Shown one piece after another: positions 17,801-26,198 of a stretch of DNA of 36,775 bases. Each line of letters starts with the position of its first letter. The first letter of the stretch is position 1. A program made the translations under genes and the position numbers. The stretch comes from Candidatus Omnitrophota bacterium (GTDB lineage: Bacteria; Hinthialibacterota; Hinthialibacteria; Hinthialibacterales; Hinthialibacteraceae). The DNA is taken from assembly GCA_040755155.1 (NCBI GenBank), contig JBFMBP010000003.1:1-36775 (forward strand). Reading direction: 5' to 3'. The notes below the pieces were generated by a model. That model was not told where the DNA came from and searched no databases. It saw only the letters and a list, made by a program, of their open reading frames with translations.

Positions 17801-17833
17801 TAGGATTGGCTCAAAGCGAAGCGCAGCCCGCCA
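17801..17833 (+). repeat. Dispersed GGCTCAAAGCGAAGCG repeat (decayed copy)
   Basis: TAGGATTGGCTCAAAGCGAA followed by GCGCAGCCCGCC aligns with the intact element at 22434-22465 with a few substitutions. Confidence 0.6.
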
Positions 17834-17888
17834 TATTCCTATTTTGGATATCTCAAGGGCAAAAACAACCTTGCCTTAGGCGCCCCAC

Positions 17889-17944
17889 AATAGCCCGTCC
17901 TTGCCAGAACGGACTATTGCGTTTCTTGTTCAATCAAGCCAATA
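17889..17944 (-). pseudogene. Duplicated 3' end and terminator of an oxidoreductase-like gene
   Basis: Bases 17921-17944 match 20102-20125 at 21 of 24 positions. The aligned segment includes the stop codon (TCA on plus) and last codons of the Gfo/Idh/MocA gene, and both copies are followed on the minus strand by a hairpin containing GCCCGTCC. The remnant ends in Leu-Ala-stop, like the intact gene. The match fades further in, so this is either an old partial duplication or a shared 3' repeat. Confidence 0.4.
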
Positions 17945-18126
17945 CCGGATTCTTTGCATTCATTCGTCTACGCGATAGCGCGAGGCGGTATTTGGGGACT
18001 TTGCAAAAGATCGAAGAGAAATCCTCTCTAATGAATTTTACTATTTCTAATTCATTAAGATACTATTCTCCTTATCAGTACTTTATGTAAAAAAAGAAAT
18101 TTTTTTAAAAAACAAGAATAATTCTC

Positions 18127-18156
18127 TTGACACACACACACACACATTAATATGTT
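18127..18156 (+). promoter_or_regulatory. Sigma70-like promoter with a (CA)8 spacer
   Basis: A consensus -35 TTGACA (18127-18132) runs straight into eight CA units (18131-18146). A -10-like TATGTT (18151-18156, 18-bp spacer) or TAATAT (18148-18153, 15-bp spacer) follows. The start codon of the next gene is about 50 bp downstream with a strong GGAGGAG. Loss or gain of CA units would change the spacer by 2 bp each. Confidence 0.55.
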
Positions 18157-18206
18157 ATCTCGAAAAGATAAATTTTAAAATACTTTAAAAAGGAGGAGAA
18201 GAATTG

Positions 18207-19178
18207 ATGAATCGAGTTAGGGTTATACTAGGGATGATTATTTTAACTGTAATCACAATGCCGATTACTGAAGCGCGCGGACAAGGCGATTATTTGTCGG
18301 AAGCGGAGATTTTCGCCAAAATCGATGCGGGATACGCCGCCGCCATCGCGGGAGTGACCGAAGGGATTATTGATGACGCAATAATGAAAAAAATTGGCGG
18401 CCAAACTCCCGTTCCCCGCGGCGTGGAATGTTTTCGGCAAATGAAATCGCTTATCTCTCAAGAGATGCAAAAGGGACAATTTCCCCTCGTCGCTTCTAAG
18501 AGTCGAACATCTGAATATATACCTGAAATATGCAAAGATGTTTTTAGCATGTCTGGTTTTAATCCCAAAATCCCGATATCTTGCGGTTTCAATCCCGAAT
18601 TGTCCGCCGATGCGCCAAAACTCGCAGAATATTTGATGTTAAAGCTAGTTGGATTTTTAGAACGCGCCAAATCGCTGGAAACCATACTGCCCAGTTCGAA
18701 AGAAACCGAGACCATCCTTAAGCAAGTTAAAGAACTCAAAGCTGCTATGAAAGAAATTCTCAAGAATCGATTTCCAGATATTTCGGAAGAATGTATCGAT
18801 AAAAGCCTTTACAAATATTTTTCATCCTTCGAGAAAGGTCCAACCGGCGTTATCACATCTGCGGCGAAACGGTGTTTAACGGAAGAACAGATGGAGAAAA
18901 TCAAAAGTCAATGGGAAAATTTTTCCCTTGAGAAAAATGATAGTATTTCTCTTCATAAGGATAAATTAGAAAAATATAAAAACTTCGGCGATAATGGGAA
19001 AATCTATTCAATTTTTATAGAAAGATTATTGGATGATTATACGTTACCTTTTGTCCGAATGATACGTGAAGAATTCTATGCCAATCTTCCCGCTGGTTTC
19101 GTTCTTCCTGAAAGATCTGAGCGTTTGAAAGCCTTCGATAAGGAAGCAAGTATACGTATTAATAAAAAAAATGAATAG
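18207..19178 (+). CDS. Secreted protein of unknown function, 323 aa
   Basis: I do not recognise this family. The N-terminus is a signal peptide (MNRVRVILGMIILTVITMP, cleaved near the following ARG). The mature part is mostly helical and charged, with three Cys in about residues 110-130 and further Cys near residues 200 and 225, and with Lys/Glu-rich helices about 150-270. ATG 18207 is chosen over the adjacent TTG (18204) because GGAGGAG lies eight bases upstream. Base composition becomes increasingly AT-rich toward the 3' end, unlike neighbours. It is the first gene of a probable two-gene unit behind the CA-repeat promoter, 37 bp ahead of the next gene. Confidence 0.75.
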   Translation: MNRVRVILGMIILTVITMPITEARGQGDYLSEAEIFAKIDAGYAAAIAGVTEGIIDDAIMKKIGGQTPVPRGVECFRQMKSLISQEMQKGQFPLVASKSRTSEYIPEICKDVFSMSGFNPKIPISCGFNPELSADAPKLAEYLMLKLVGFLERAKSLETILPSSKETETILKQVKELKAAMKEILKNRFPDISEECIDKSLYKYFSSFEKGPTGVITSAAKRCLTEEQMEKIKSQWENFSLEKNDSISLHKDKLEKYKNFGDNGKIYSIFIERLLDDYTLPFVRMIREEFYANLPAGFVLPERSERLKAFDKEASIRINKKNE

Positions 19179-19215
19179 AATATTCTATATATCTTATATA
19201 AAAGGAGCATAAAAC

Positions 19216-19956
19216 ATGATATTTCGAAAGAAAAATCCTTGGACAGTAATAGTTACTATTTTGTCAATTGTTTTTGTTATAAATTGCAATGCAGATTGGG
19301 TGCCTGTTTCATATAACTATCCTTCCATATATGAAGATAGTAGTGGTTTTTGGTGTGATAATGATGTTTATTTTCGTTGTTATAGATCAACATATCCAGG
19401 TGCTTGGAGAGCTTCTGTTTACGCTGAATTAGATAATATGCAATATAATGAAGAACAAAATTTTCACGGCCCATTAGAAATACCAGCATCAATTTCAGGA
19501 ACATTTGATGAAGTATATGAATGGCAAGGAAGTCCACCGCCAACTTATGATTGGAGTTGGGAAGGTACGGGAGATTTTACTGGTTACGGCTATGCGGTTG
19601 ACACTCCAGGCCAGGACGATGAAGCATATGGTATTTGCGTAGCTCAATGTAATGTTGAAGTACCTGGAAATGTATATGCTATAACAGATTGTGATGGAGA
19701 AATCTGGGTGCAATCGAAGGATGGGCAAATCAGATACTATGACACATATTTACCAAGAGACACAGGATGGACTTCAGGTCAAATTAATCAAGAAGAAGGA
19801 ATTTGTTGTAATTCTATTAAAAGAAGTACTACCACTGGAATTGGTCCCTATCATCGAAAAGGAATTATAGACTTTTTACAAGCAAGAGCATTTATATGCG
19901 GTGATAAAACAAAATCACATATAATTGCAACTATATCGTTTTATCTGAATCAGTGA
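19216..19956 (+). CDS. Secreted Cys- and aromatic-rich protein of unknown function, 246 aa
   Basis: The family is not recognised. A basic start and hydrophobic stretch (about residues 11-22) form a signal peptide; a Cys at 24 is not in a good lipobox. The mature region is rich in Tyr, Trp, Asp and Gly, with about nine Cys, and looks like a compact extracellular beta fold. An AAAGGAG lies ahead of the ATG. It is markedly AT-rich, with codons such as TAT, AAT and GAA, unlike the GC-leaning genes around it, which suggests horizontal origin. It is likely co-transcribed with the preceding secreted protein. An intrinsic terminator follows. Confidence 0.72.
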   Translation: MIFRKKNPWTVIVTILSIVFVINCNADWVPVSYNYPSIYEDSSGFWCDNDVYFRCYRSTYPGAWRASVYAELDNMQYNEEQNFHGPLEIPASISGTFDEVYEWQGSPPPTYDWSWEGTGDFTGYGYAVDTPGQDDEAYGICVAQCNVEVPGNVYAITDCDGEIWVQSKDGQIRYYDTYLPRDTGWTSGQINQEEGICCNSIKRSTTTGIGPYHRKGIIDFLQARAFICGDKTKSHIIATISFYLNQ

Positions 19957-20021
19957 TTAATTAAGATATTTTTAACATTACAACCTAAAAATGGATGTGA
20001 TGATTTTTATAATCAATACAG

Positions 20022-20049
20022 AAGAGGTGAAATTATCCCCTCTTTTTTT
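20022..20049 (+). terminator. Intrinsic terminator after the secreted-protein pair
   Basis: AAGAGG (20022-20027) and CCTCTT (20039-20044) form a short stem that runs straight into a T-run to 20049. Confidence 0.6.
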
Positions 20050-20067
20050 ATTACTTTTTAAATTGCC

Positions 20068-20106
20068 AAAAGCCCGTCCCCTTATTGGGACGGGCTTTTG
20101 CTTTTC
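20068..20106. terminator. Strong bidirectional terminator between convergent genes
   Basis: A perfect 13-bp stem, AAAAGCCCGTCCC with GGGACGGGCTTTT, encloses a CTTATT loop and ends in a T-rich tail on plus (GCTTTTCTT). The stem's own A/T ends serve the minus strand too. It lies 9 bp from the oxidoreductase stop. Confidence 0.88.
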
Positions 20107-20114
20107 TTGTTCGA

Positions 20115-21572
20115 TCAAGCCAGTATTGATGGAATCTCGATCCGTTTTCTTTCCCGCATGGCTTTTTCTCCGTAGAAGCAGGCCTTTGCCGCCATCGCTC
20201 CCCGTCTTCCGTCGCAGAGGTTCGGCGATCCCGAGCGGATGGAATGGGAGAAGCCTTGCAATTCGTAGCGGTACGGTTCGTAGGGCGTCATCTCGGATGC
20301 GCCCCCGCCGCCCGTCGCCTGCTGCGACGCCGTATGGGCGGCGAAAGCGGAGGCGCTGGCGTCTTCCTTGACCACTTCGATTTGGGTCGATTTCTCTTCC
20401 TTGGCGGCTTTTTCGGCTTTCTGTTCGTCCCAGCCCGATTCCCAAAAGAGATAGGTCTCGTTTTCGTTGCTGAGAACGATGGTTCCCCGCGTTCCCATGA
20501 TTTGCTCGTAATACTGATCGACGCTGCTGCTTTGGATGGAGGAGTAGGTTACCGTCCGATTGTTGGGATATTCGAAGATCGCGTAAATGTGATCGGCGAT
20601 GCTGCGGTCGTCTTGTCCATAGGCCATAAGCGAGGAGCGGTATTCAGCAAACGTCTTGGCGGGAGTGTCGTTGTATTTTTTCTTGATCTCGTATTCGTTG
20701 TTCAGTTCTTTATACAAGCCTTCCTGATCTTGCTGTGTTTTATATGCGCCGCCCGCCGCATAGACCGCCGTGGGCATGGAATCGAAGAACCAGTTGGCTA
20801 TGGCGATCTGGTGGCTGCACAGTTCCGTCCACAATCCATGAGAGGTTTCGCCATACCAGCGCCAATTGACGAGATGCTGCAAGTCGGGATAGCCGTATTT
20901 TTGCGGCTGCATTCTTTTCAATTGTTCGATCTGTTCCGGCGAATCTTCCTTCCAGGCGTGCGTCCAGTAGTTCCAGTCCGTATTGCGGTGCCACATGGCG
21001 CGAATGTGATAGACGCTGCCCAAAAGGCCCTCGTTCAACATGCGATAGGCGTCCCAATAGAGCGGATTGTAGAAGCGCTGGTGTCCGGCCTGGAGAACGA
21101 GATTGTTATTCTCCGCCAGGCGGATCATCTCGGCGCATTCTTCTTCGGAATAGGCCATCGTCTTCTCCACGAAGACGTGCTTGCCCGCCTTCAATGCCTG
21201 AATAGCCATCGGCCCGTGCAGATGCAAAGGCGAGGCGATGATGACGGCTTCCAATCCCGAATCGTTCAGCATGTCTTCGTAATTTTCGTAAAGGGCGGGA
21301 TTGGGGCATTGCTTGAGTTCGGGTTTTTTAATCAGTTCATGACCCAAAGCGCGGTTGTCGGGGCGGATGTCGCATGAAGCGGCAATGTTCAAATACTTGG
21401 GATCGGCCAGGGTGATGAGAATGCGTCCTTCCATGCCCGTCCCTACGATTCCCGTCTTCACCGGACCGATGCCGCTGGCTTTCAGGGCCACCGCTCCTAA
21501 AGGCGGCAGCGCCATCGCCGCCTTAATGAAATTCCGCCTTCCCAATAATTTGTTTTCTGGATTAAGCAACAT
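20115..21572 (-). CDS. Gfo/Idh/MocA-family oxidoreductase with Tat signal
   Basis: This is a 485-aa NAD(P)-dependent sugar or inositol dehydrogenase-type protein. A twin-arginine signal (GRRNFIKAAMALPPLGAVAL, 11-30) predicts export in folded form. The Rossmann glycine motif GIVGTGMEG (41-49) and the family EKP-like motif, here EKTMA (136-140), are present, followed by GHQRF. The substrate domain is long, with insertions. The start has AGGAGG eight bases upstream. The gene lies 54 bp behind the DoxX gene and is likely co-transcribed with it. Related exported proteins are abundant in Planctomycetes-type bacteria, mostly without known substrates. Confidence 0.9.
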   Translation of the reverse strand: MLLNPENKLLGRRNFIKAAMALPPLGAVALKASGIGPVKTGIVGTGMEGRILITLADPKYLNIAASCDIRPDNRALGHELIKKPELKQCPNPALYENYEDMLNDSGLEAVIIASPLHLHGPMAIQALKAGKHVFVEKTMAYSEEECAEMIRLAENNNLVLQAGHQRFYNPLYWDAYRMLNEGLLGSVYHIRAMWHRNTDWNYWTHAWKEDSPEQIEQLKRMQPQKYGYPDLQHLVNWRWYGETSHGLWTELCSHQIAIANWFFDSMPTAVYAAGGAYKTQQDQEGLYKELNNEYEIKKKYNDTPAKTFAEYRSSLMAYGQDDRSIADHIYAIFEYPNNRTVTYSSIQSSSVDQYYEQIMGTRGTIVLSNENETYLFWESGWDEQKAEKAAKEEKSTQIEVVKEDASASAFAAHTASQQATGGGGASEMTPYEPYRYELQGFSHSIRSGSPNLCDGRRGAMAAKACFYGEKAMRERKRIEIPSILA

Positions 21573-21626
21573 GATCGCATCCTCCTATTCGAATTTTGAT
21601 GATGAAGATTCCCTTTGAATTTCGCG

Positions 21627-22292
21627 TCACGCGGGCTGCATGACCGTTTTTTCTTTCTCTCGCTTTTCCGCTTCCTCATGGCGCGGCGGGCGAGCGGAGA
21701 ACAACATATCCAAGCCGTACCATTGCCGGGGATCGAATGTCAGCATGGCGGCCAGAGCGAACATCTCCACCATATTTTTGCTAATCAGGTAGTAATTTCC
21801 CTCGCTGCCGAAAGCGGAATTGCCCGCCCATTGCGCATGGGAGAGATCGGAAAAATAGGATTTCCATTCGAGATTTTTCGTTGATGGATTGAAGTCGAAC
21901 GCCGGATTGGCGGCGACGAACATCAGCAGCAGCGTTATCGCCGTTAGGATGGACGTGCGCGTAAACAATCCCAGCAGTAATCCCAAACCCGACAGAAATA
22001 AAAGCCAAGGCATCAGAAAATCGATGGGAATCATGAGCCAATTCGTTTCCGCCGCTTGGCTGAACCATCGATTCAGCAGCGGCGTATCTTCGATCGTCAA
22101 GTTCGCCATGAATTGAAACAATGCGGCGAAGGGTCCTTCCGATCCTTTGAGATATCCCGCCGCCGTCCAGGTGGGATTAACCAGCTTGATGCAGCCTTCC
22201 CATAGGAAATGCCAGCCGATGGCGATGCGCAGCAGGGTGAGTATAATCGGCTGACCCGATATCCACTTTTCATGGAGCATCAGCGTTTTCAT
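21627..22292 (-). CDS. DoxX-family membrane protein
   Basis: This 221-aa integral membrane protein has about four helices. LLRIAIGWHFLWEGCIKL near the N-terminus and PWLLFLSGLGLLLGLFTR in the middle are the family pattern (related to the DoxD/DoxX thiosulfate:quinone oxidoreductase subunits). ATG 22292 is chosen because GGGAGG lies seven bases upstream; a longer frame from 22319 begins inside that site. The charged C-terminal tail faces the cytoplasm or periplasm. It may pass electrons from a dehydrogenase to quinones, and the following oxidoreductase gene is a possible partner, but that link is inference. Confidence 0.85.
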   Translation of the reverse strand: MKTLMLHEKWISGQPIILTLLRIAIGWHFLWEGCIKLVNPTWTAAGYLKGSEGPFAALFQFMANLTIEDTPLLNRWFSQAAETNWLMIPIDFLMPWLLFLSGLGLLLGLFTRTSILTAITLLLMFVAANPAFDFNPSTKNLEWKSYFSDLSHAQWAGNSAFGSEGNYYLISKNMVEMFALAAMLTFDPRQWYGLDMLFSARPPRHEEAEKREKEKTVMQPA

Positions 22293-22433
22293 GATATGGC
22301 CTCCCTTCCGAGGTAACATCGCGTTGGAAAATGTCTATTGAGAAGGATAGGCAGGATGACAGCGTTTAACTATTGTGAAAATTACCGAATTCGACATTGG
22401 GAAAACTACGCAGAGAGGGCGGGAAAAAAAGAG

Positions 22434-22465
22434 TAGGGTGGGCTCAAAGCGAAGCGTAGCCCACC
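22434..22465 (+). repeat. Dispersed GGGTGGGCTCAAAGCGAAGCG repeat (best copy)
   Basis: TAGGGTGGGCTCAAAGCGAA plus GCGTAGCCCACC has GTGGGCT and AGCCCAC ends that pair as a hairpin. Other copies are at 7447-7480 (reverse) and 17801-17833. It lies between the response-regulator and DoxX genes. Confidence 0.65.
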
Positions 22466-22496
22466 ATAATAATTCCTTACTCCTTCCCGATTTGCT

Positions 22497-23153
22497 CTAG
22501 TATTCCAGCGATGTCAAACCTTTGTTGATGGCGTATTTGGTCAGTTCGGCGATGGTGTGAATATTCAATTTCGCCATGATATTCTGGCGATGGGCGTCGA
22601 TGGTTCGTTCGCTGACGTTGAGGGCGCTGGAGATTTCTTTCGTGGATTTGCCTTCGGTTAGAAGTTGCAGCACTTCGCGCTCTCTCGGCGTCAGCGCGGA
22701 TTCGGCGCCGCCGTCGTCCGTATCCGGGCGTTGCAGGTATTGCACTACGGAATCGACAACTTTAGGGCTGAGGTAGGTTTTATTCTCCATCACGGCGCGG
22801 ATGGCGGCGGCCAGTTCCTGAAAGGCGCAACTTTTAGGAAGATACCCTTTCGCTCCCGCTTTAATCATTTGCGCGACGTATTGGCTGTCGGAATGGACCG
22901 AGAGGCCGATGACTTTGGCGTCCGGCGCTTCTTTGGCGATGCGGCGCGCGGCTTCGATGCCGTTCATGTCCGGCATAGTGATATCCATAATCACGACGTT
23001 CGGCTTCAGTTTATGAACCAATTGCAAAGCCTCGCGCCCATTGCCGGCTTCGCCGACGACTTTCAATCCCGGCTCCTTTTCCAGCAAGGGACGCAGCCCT
23101 TCGCGGATAATAGCGTGGTCGTCGGCTAATAGGATCGTTATATGTAAAGTCAT
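22497..23153 (-). CDS. NarL/FixJ-type response regulator
   Basis: The 218-aa regulator has a receiver domain with acidic pair D11/D12, phospho-acceptor D57 in VVIMDITMPDMNG, the signalling Ser near 85 and Lys107 in GYLPKS. A LuxR-type helix-turn-helix follows, starting LTPREREVLQLLTEGKSTKE and ending in the usual DNA-recognition helix (VSERTIDAHRQNIMAKL). It should activate or repress transcription when phosphorylated by the propeller kinase, whose gene ends 7 bp upstream in the same operon. Target genes cannot be read from the sequence. Confidence 0.95.
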   Translation of the reverse strand: MTLHITILLADDHAIIREGLRPLLEKEPGLKVVGEAGNGREALQLVHKLKPNVVIMDITMPDMNGIEAARRIAKEAPDAKVIGLSVHSDSQYVAQMIKAGAKGYLPKSCAFQELAAAIRAVMENKTYLSPKVVDSVVQYLQRPDTDDGGAESALTPREREVLQLLTEGKSTKEISSALNVSERTIDAHRQNIMAKLNIHTIAELTKYAINKGLTSLEY

Positions 23154-23160
23154 TTTTCCT

Positions 23161-26130
23161 TCACTCCGGCCTTATCGGCGCTTCGATTATCATTCGCGTT
23201 CCTTGGCCTGGGCGGCTTTCCACTGTGAGCTTGCCGCCAATTTGATGCAAGCGCTCGCGGATGCTGAAGAGGCCGAATCCTTCCGATTTCAGGGAGAGGG
23301 AAGCGGGATCGAATCCGGCGCCATGATCCGCCGCCTCGATGCGGACGCTTTCGGCGCTGTTGCGGATAATCAGATCGGCCTGGTTCACTCGCGCATGTTT
23401 GACGATGTTGGTCAGCAATTCGCGGGCGGCGCGGAAGAGGACGTATTGCAAATCCTCCGGCATGGATTTGAGTTGGGAATCGATGGCGCAATCGATGCGT
23501 ATCCCATGCTGGCGGCGGATTTGGTCGGCTAATTGTTCGATCGCCGCCTCGAAACCCACTTCGTATAAAATTGGCGGACATAACTCGAACGTCAAGTCGC
23601 GGGAATTTTGCAGCGTCTGCTCGATCAGTTCCTTGATGGCGTCAACCTGTTGGGATTGTTCGAGCGCGGCGAGCGATTCCCGCAACGCTTCCAGTTTAAT
23701 CATGGAAAGCGACAAGGTTTGCCCGATGCTGTCGTGCAAATCCGCCGCCAGGCGCCGCCGCTCGCGTTCCTCCACCAGCGACAATTCTGAAGCCAGCGCC
23801 TGCAATTGCTTCTGAAATTGCAGCACCCGGTCGTAAGCCGATCTTAAATCTCTAGCGTCCTTTTTCAATTGCTCGTTGGCTTGGGTGAGAGCCGTCGTCC
23901 GCAGCGCCACCAACCGCCCCAGATTGCGATAATGGGAAAAATGAAAATAGAGAGAAATCGTCAGAACGATGGTTCCCGCCATGATGATGCCCAGGAACAG
24001 CGGCTCTTTATACCACGGCAATAAAACGATAAATGGATGAACGGCGGGATGGGGATCGATGTTCCAATTGCGATCCATGGCCCGGACTTCGAAGCGATGC
24101 TTTCCCGCCGGCAAGCGCGGAATGCGGGCGGCGGTTTCGGAAGCGAACGGCGACCAGGCGCCATCGTCGATGCGGTAGGAGAAAAGCATCCGGTCAGGCG
24201 GGGTGTAATTCCATTTGTCCACGCCCTGGAAAGCGAATATTGCGCCGTTGGGAGCGATTTCAGCTGCGTTGATATCCGATGGGATAATCGTTCGCGGCGC
24301 GTCGGGATCGGCGTTGGGATGGTAGAGGCTCAAGCCGCTAGTGGTTCCCGCCCAAATGCGATCTTGGCTGTCTTGATAGATTTCGAAAGCCGCCGCGTTG
24401 GGCAGACCTTCTTCGTAGGTCATATCGACCCAAGAACCGTCATTATAGCGATGCAATCCCGTTCCCGACGCCGCCCAAAGGCTCCCGTCGCTTTCCGTCA
24501 TCATCGAACGAACGCTGTCCAATCCCGACCGCAATAAAGTCCAGCGAGCGCCATCGTATTCAAGCAGCGCATCGCGTCCTCCGACCCAAAGGCGATTTTC
24601 CCCAACCGGATGGATGCAATAGGCGGCGGTATCGGCAAATCCCTCTTGCGCGGTAAAACGGTGAAACTCGCCGTTCCGATAACGAACCAATCCATTCAAT
24701 CCCGCCAGCCAGATGGCGCCTTGCCGGTCTTGATAGACGTGGCGCAAATCGGGATCGAGATAGCGATAATCGTTTTGTTCGATTACGGTTTGGAAGGTTT
24801 GGCCGTCGAAGGTTTCCAAACGCGCTTTTCCGCTTCCGTAAGAGACAACCCATACGCCCTCGCCTCCGCGCGAGGCGATCAGGACGATGGTAAAATCGTT
24901 GGGATGGAGCGCAGGTTGAAAAGATTTCGTTTGGGGATCGAAAAGCAATAAACCGCTTGTGGTTTTCAATAGCAGGCGTCCATCGGCTAAGAAGCAAAGG
25001 GCTTCCGTAATCAATTCGTTGGATTCGATGGCGTCAGGAAGCGCATAAAAAGCCCACGTGCTTTCTTGAAGAACCGCCAACTGGCGGGCGAATAAAAACC
25101 AAAGATGTCCTTGCCGGTCTTCTTGGATGGCATGGACTACATTATCCATGCCCATCGTTTCCGGCGGCGTTCTCCAGGCGGCGGAAGCGTAGCGCGCCAA
25201 ACCTTCGCTAGTAGCCAGCCAAAACGTCCCGTTCGGCTCCACGTCCAGATCGATCAGAATGCGCGACAATACCTTATTGCGGTCGACCTTAGTAGTCTGT
25301 TTTCCTTCGATCAAGGATAATTGAAAGGAGGGTTCGAATACCCAGAATCGACTTTCATCGCCCCATCCCCGCAGTACGTCTTGTTCGGGGTTTTGATAAA
25401 CGATTTTCCATTCGCCTTGATGCCAGCGAACCAATACCCGTTTTTGAATCGCGGGAGAATAAGCGGTTCCAAAAATGATTCCTTCGCCGCCCTCTTGCAG
25501 ATCATTCAAATCCTGCAAGTTCAACGCCGGATCGAAAAGATATTCCTTGCCTTGATAGACAGCGGCTCCATTTCGACCCGCCAGCCATAAATCGCCATTG
25601 CGCGCCGCCAAGAGATCGTTGAAAGAATCCAGATGGGAATCGGAAACGGCGAATAAGACTTCCGACTGATGAGTACTAGGATCGAAGCGCATTAAGCGAT
25701 CCGGCAACAGATAGGCTATGCCGCCATCCGCTATCGGAAAAAACGGCGTCGTTTCCGTTTGGATATCCTCGACGGGATATTCAATCCATTTTCCGTCCGT
25801 AAGTTGGTTATGGTAGATATATTTCTTGAATCCATTTTTATAGATCGACCAAATCTCGCCGGACGCGCTTACGTAAACATGCGCGCCGACGCCGGGGCTG
25901 GGTATATTCTCTACGCTATAGCCGTCAAGTACGCTCATACGGTCGATATGACCGTGATTGACCCAAACCCGCCCGCTGGGACCAATAAAAACCGAGTTGG
26001 AACAGGACTCCCCCAAGCCATCGACAGCCTGCCAAAAACGCCAATGCGGCGGATTCTGCCGCCAATAATCCGCCGCCGCTGAAAGAGCGCAGAATACGCA
26101 TAAGCATCCCCAAATCGCTCGGCGTTTCAT
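23161..26130 (-). CDS. Beta-propeller sensor histidine kinase (HisKA_3 type)
   Basis: This 989-aa membrane kinase has a signal peptide and an extracellular region of two-component-propeller repeats (about 30-610, with recurrent GxLWLAxxxGLxRY patterns). A Y_Y_Y-like immunoglobulin domain (about 625-705), one transmembrane helix (about 715-735) and a coiled linker follow. The HisKA_3 dimerisation domain has phospho-acceptor H799 in AADLHDSIGQTLS. The ATPase domain has N908 in RELLTNIVKHA, the G1 box DHGAGFD (935-941) and a second Gly box GFGLFSIRERL. The start has a GGGAG ribosome site. Ligands of such propellers are often glycans in Bacteroidetes-type hybrid sensors; here the ligand is unknown. 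It pairs with the response regulator 7 bp downstream. Confidence 0.94.
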   Translation of the reverse strand: MKRRAIWGCLCVFCALSAAADYWRQNPPHWRFWQAVDGLGESCSNSVFIGPSGRVWVNHGHIDRMSVLDGYSVENIPSPGVGAHVYVSASGEIWSIYKNGFKKYIYHNQLTDGKWIEYPVEDIQTETTPFFPIADGGIAYLLPDRLMRFDPSTHQSEVLFAVSDSHLDSFNDLLAARNGDLWLAGRNGAAVYQGKEYLFDPALNLQDLNDLQEGGEGIIFGTAYSPAIQKRVLVRWHQGEWKIVYQNPEQDVLRGWGDESRFWVFEPSFQLSLIEGKQTTKVDRNKVLSRILIDLDVEPNGTFWLATSEGLARYASAAWRTPPETMGMDNVVHAIQEDRQGHLWFLFARQLAVLQESTWAFYALPDAIESNELITEALCFLADGRLLLKTTSGLLLFDPQTKSFQPALHPNDFTIVLIASRGGEGVWVVSYGSGKARLETFDGQTFQTVIEQNDYRYLDPDLRHVYQDRQGAIWLAGLNGLVRYRNGEFHRFTAQEGFADTAAYCIHPVGENRLWVGGRDALLEYDGARWTLLRSGLDSVRSMMTESDGSLWAASGTGLHRYNDGSWVDMTYEEGLPNAAAFEIYQDSQDRIWAGTTSGLSLYHPNADPDAPRTIIPSDINAAEIAPNGAIFAFQGVDKWNYTPPDRMLFSYRIDDGAWSPFASETAARIPRLPAGKHRFEVRAMDRNWNIDPHPAVHPFIVLLPWYKEPLFLGIIMAGTIVLTISLYFHFSHYRNLGRLVALRTTALTQANEQLKKDARDLRSAYDRVLQFQKQLQALASELSLVEERERRRLAADLHDSIGQTLSLSMIKLEALRESLAALEQSQQVDAIKELIEQTLQNSRDLTFELCPPILYEVGFEAAIEQLADQIRRQHGIRIDCAIDSQLKSMPEDLQYVLFRAARELLTNIVKHARVNQADLIIRNSAESVRIEAADHGAGFDPASLSLKSEGFGLFSIRERLHQIGGKLTVESRPGQGTRMIIEAPIRPE

Positions 26131-26198
26131 AGCATCTCCCGCCTGATTTTTGTTAGTATAAGTATAGTTAAGATTATAAGGATTTTTAGGATAAGCGA

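Larger units (their letters stand above)
17720..18206. other. 487-bp gene-free interval upstream of the AT-rich islet
   Basis: The interval holds a GC-rich imperfect hairpin just after the GH2 stop, a decayed GGCTC...GCCC repeat (17801-17833), a copy of an oxidoreductase gene end (17889-17944) and the promoter-like CA repeat (18127-18156). The 94-codon forward frame at 17806-18090 reads through these repeats and is not credible. Confidence 0.6.

Noticed and set aside
17806-18090. Forward frame of 94 codons upstream of the secreted-protein islet
   Set aside because: It starts inside the GGCTCAAAGCGAAGCG repeat and crosses the oxidoreductase 3'-end copy; no signal peptide, motif or ribosome site.
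20244-21377. Long forward frame of 377 codons
   Set aside because: It is antisense to the Gfo/Idh/MocA gene, whose motifs and ribosome site are clear; the antisense product is a codon-bias shadow.
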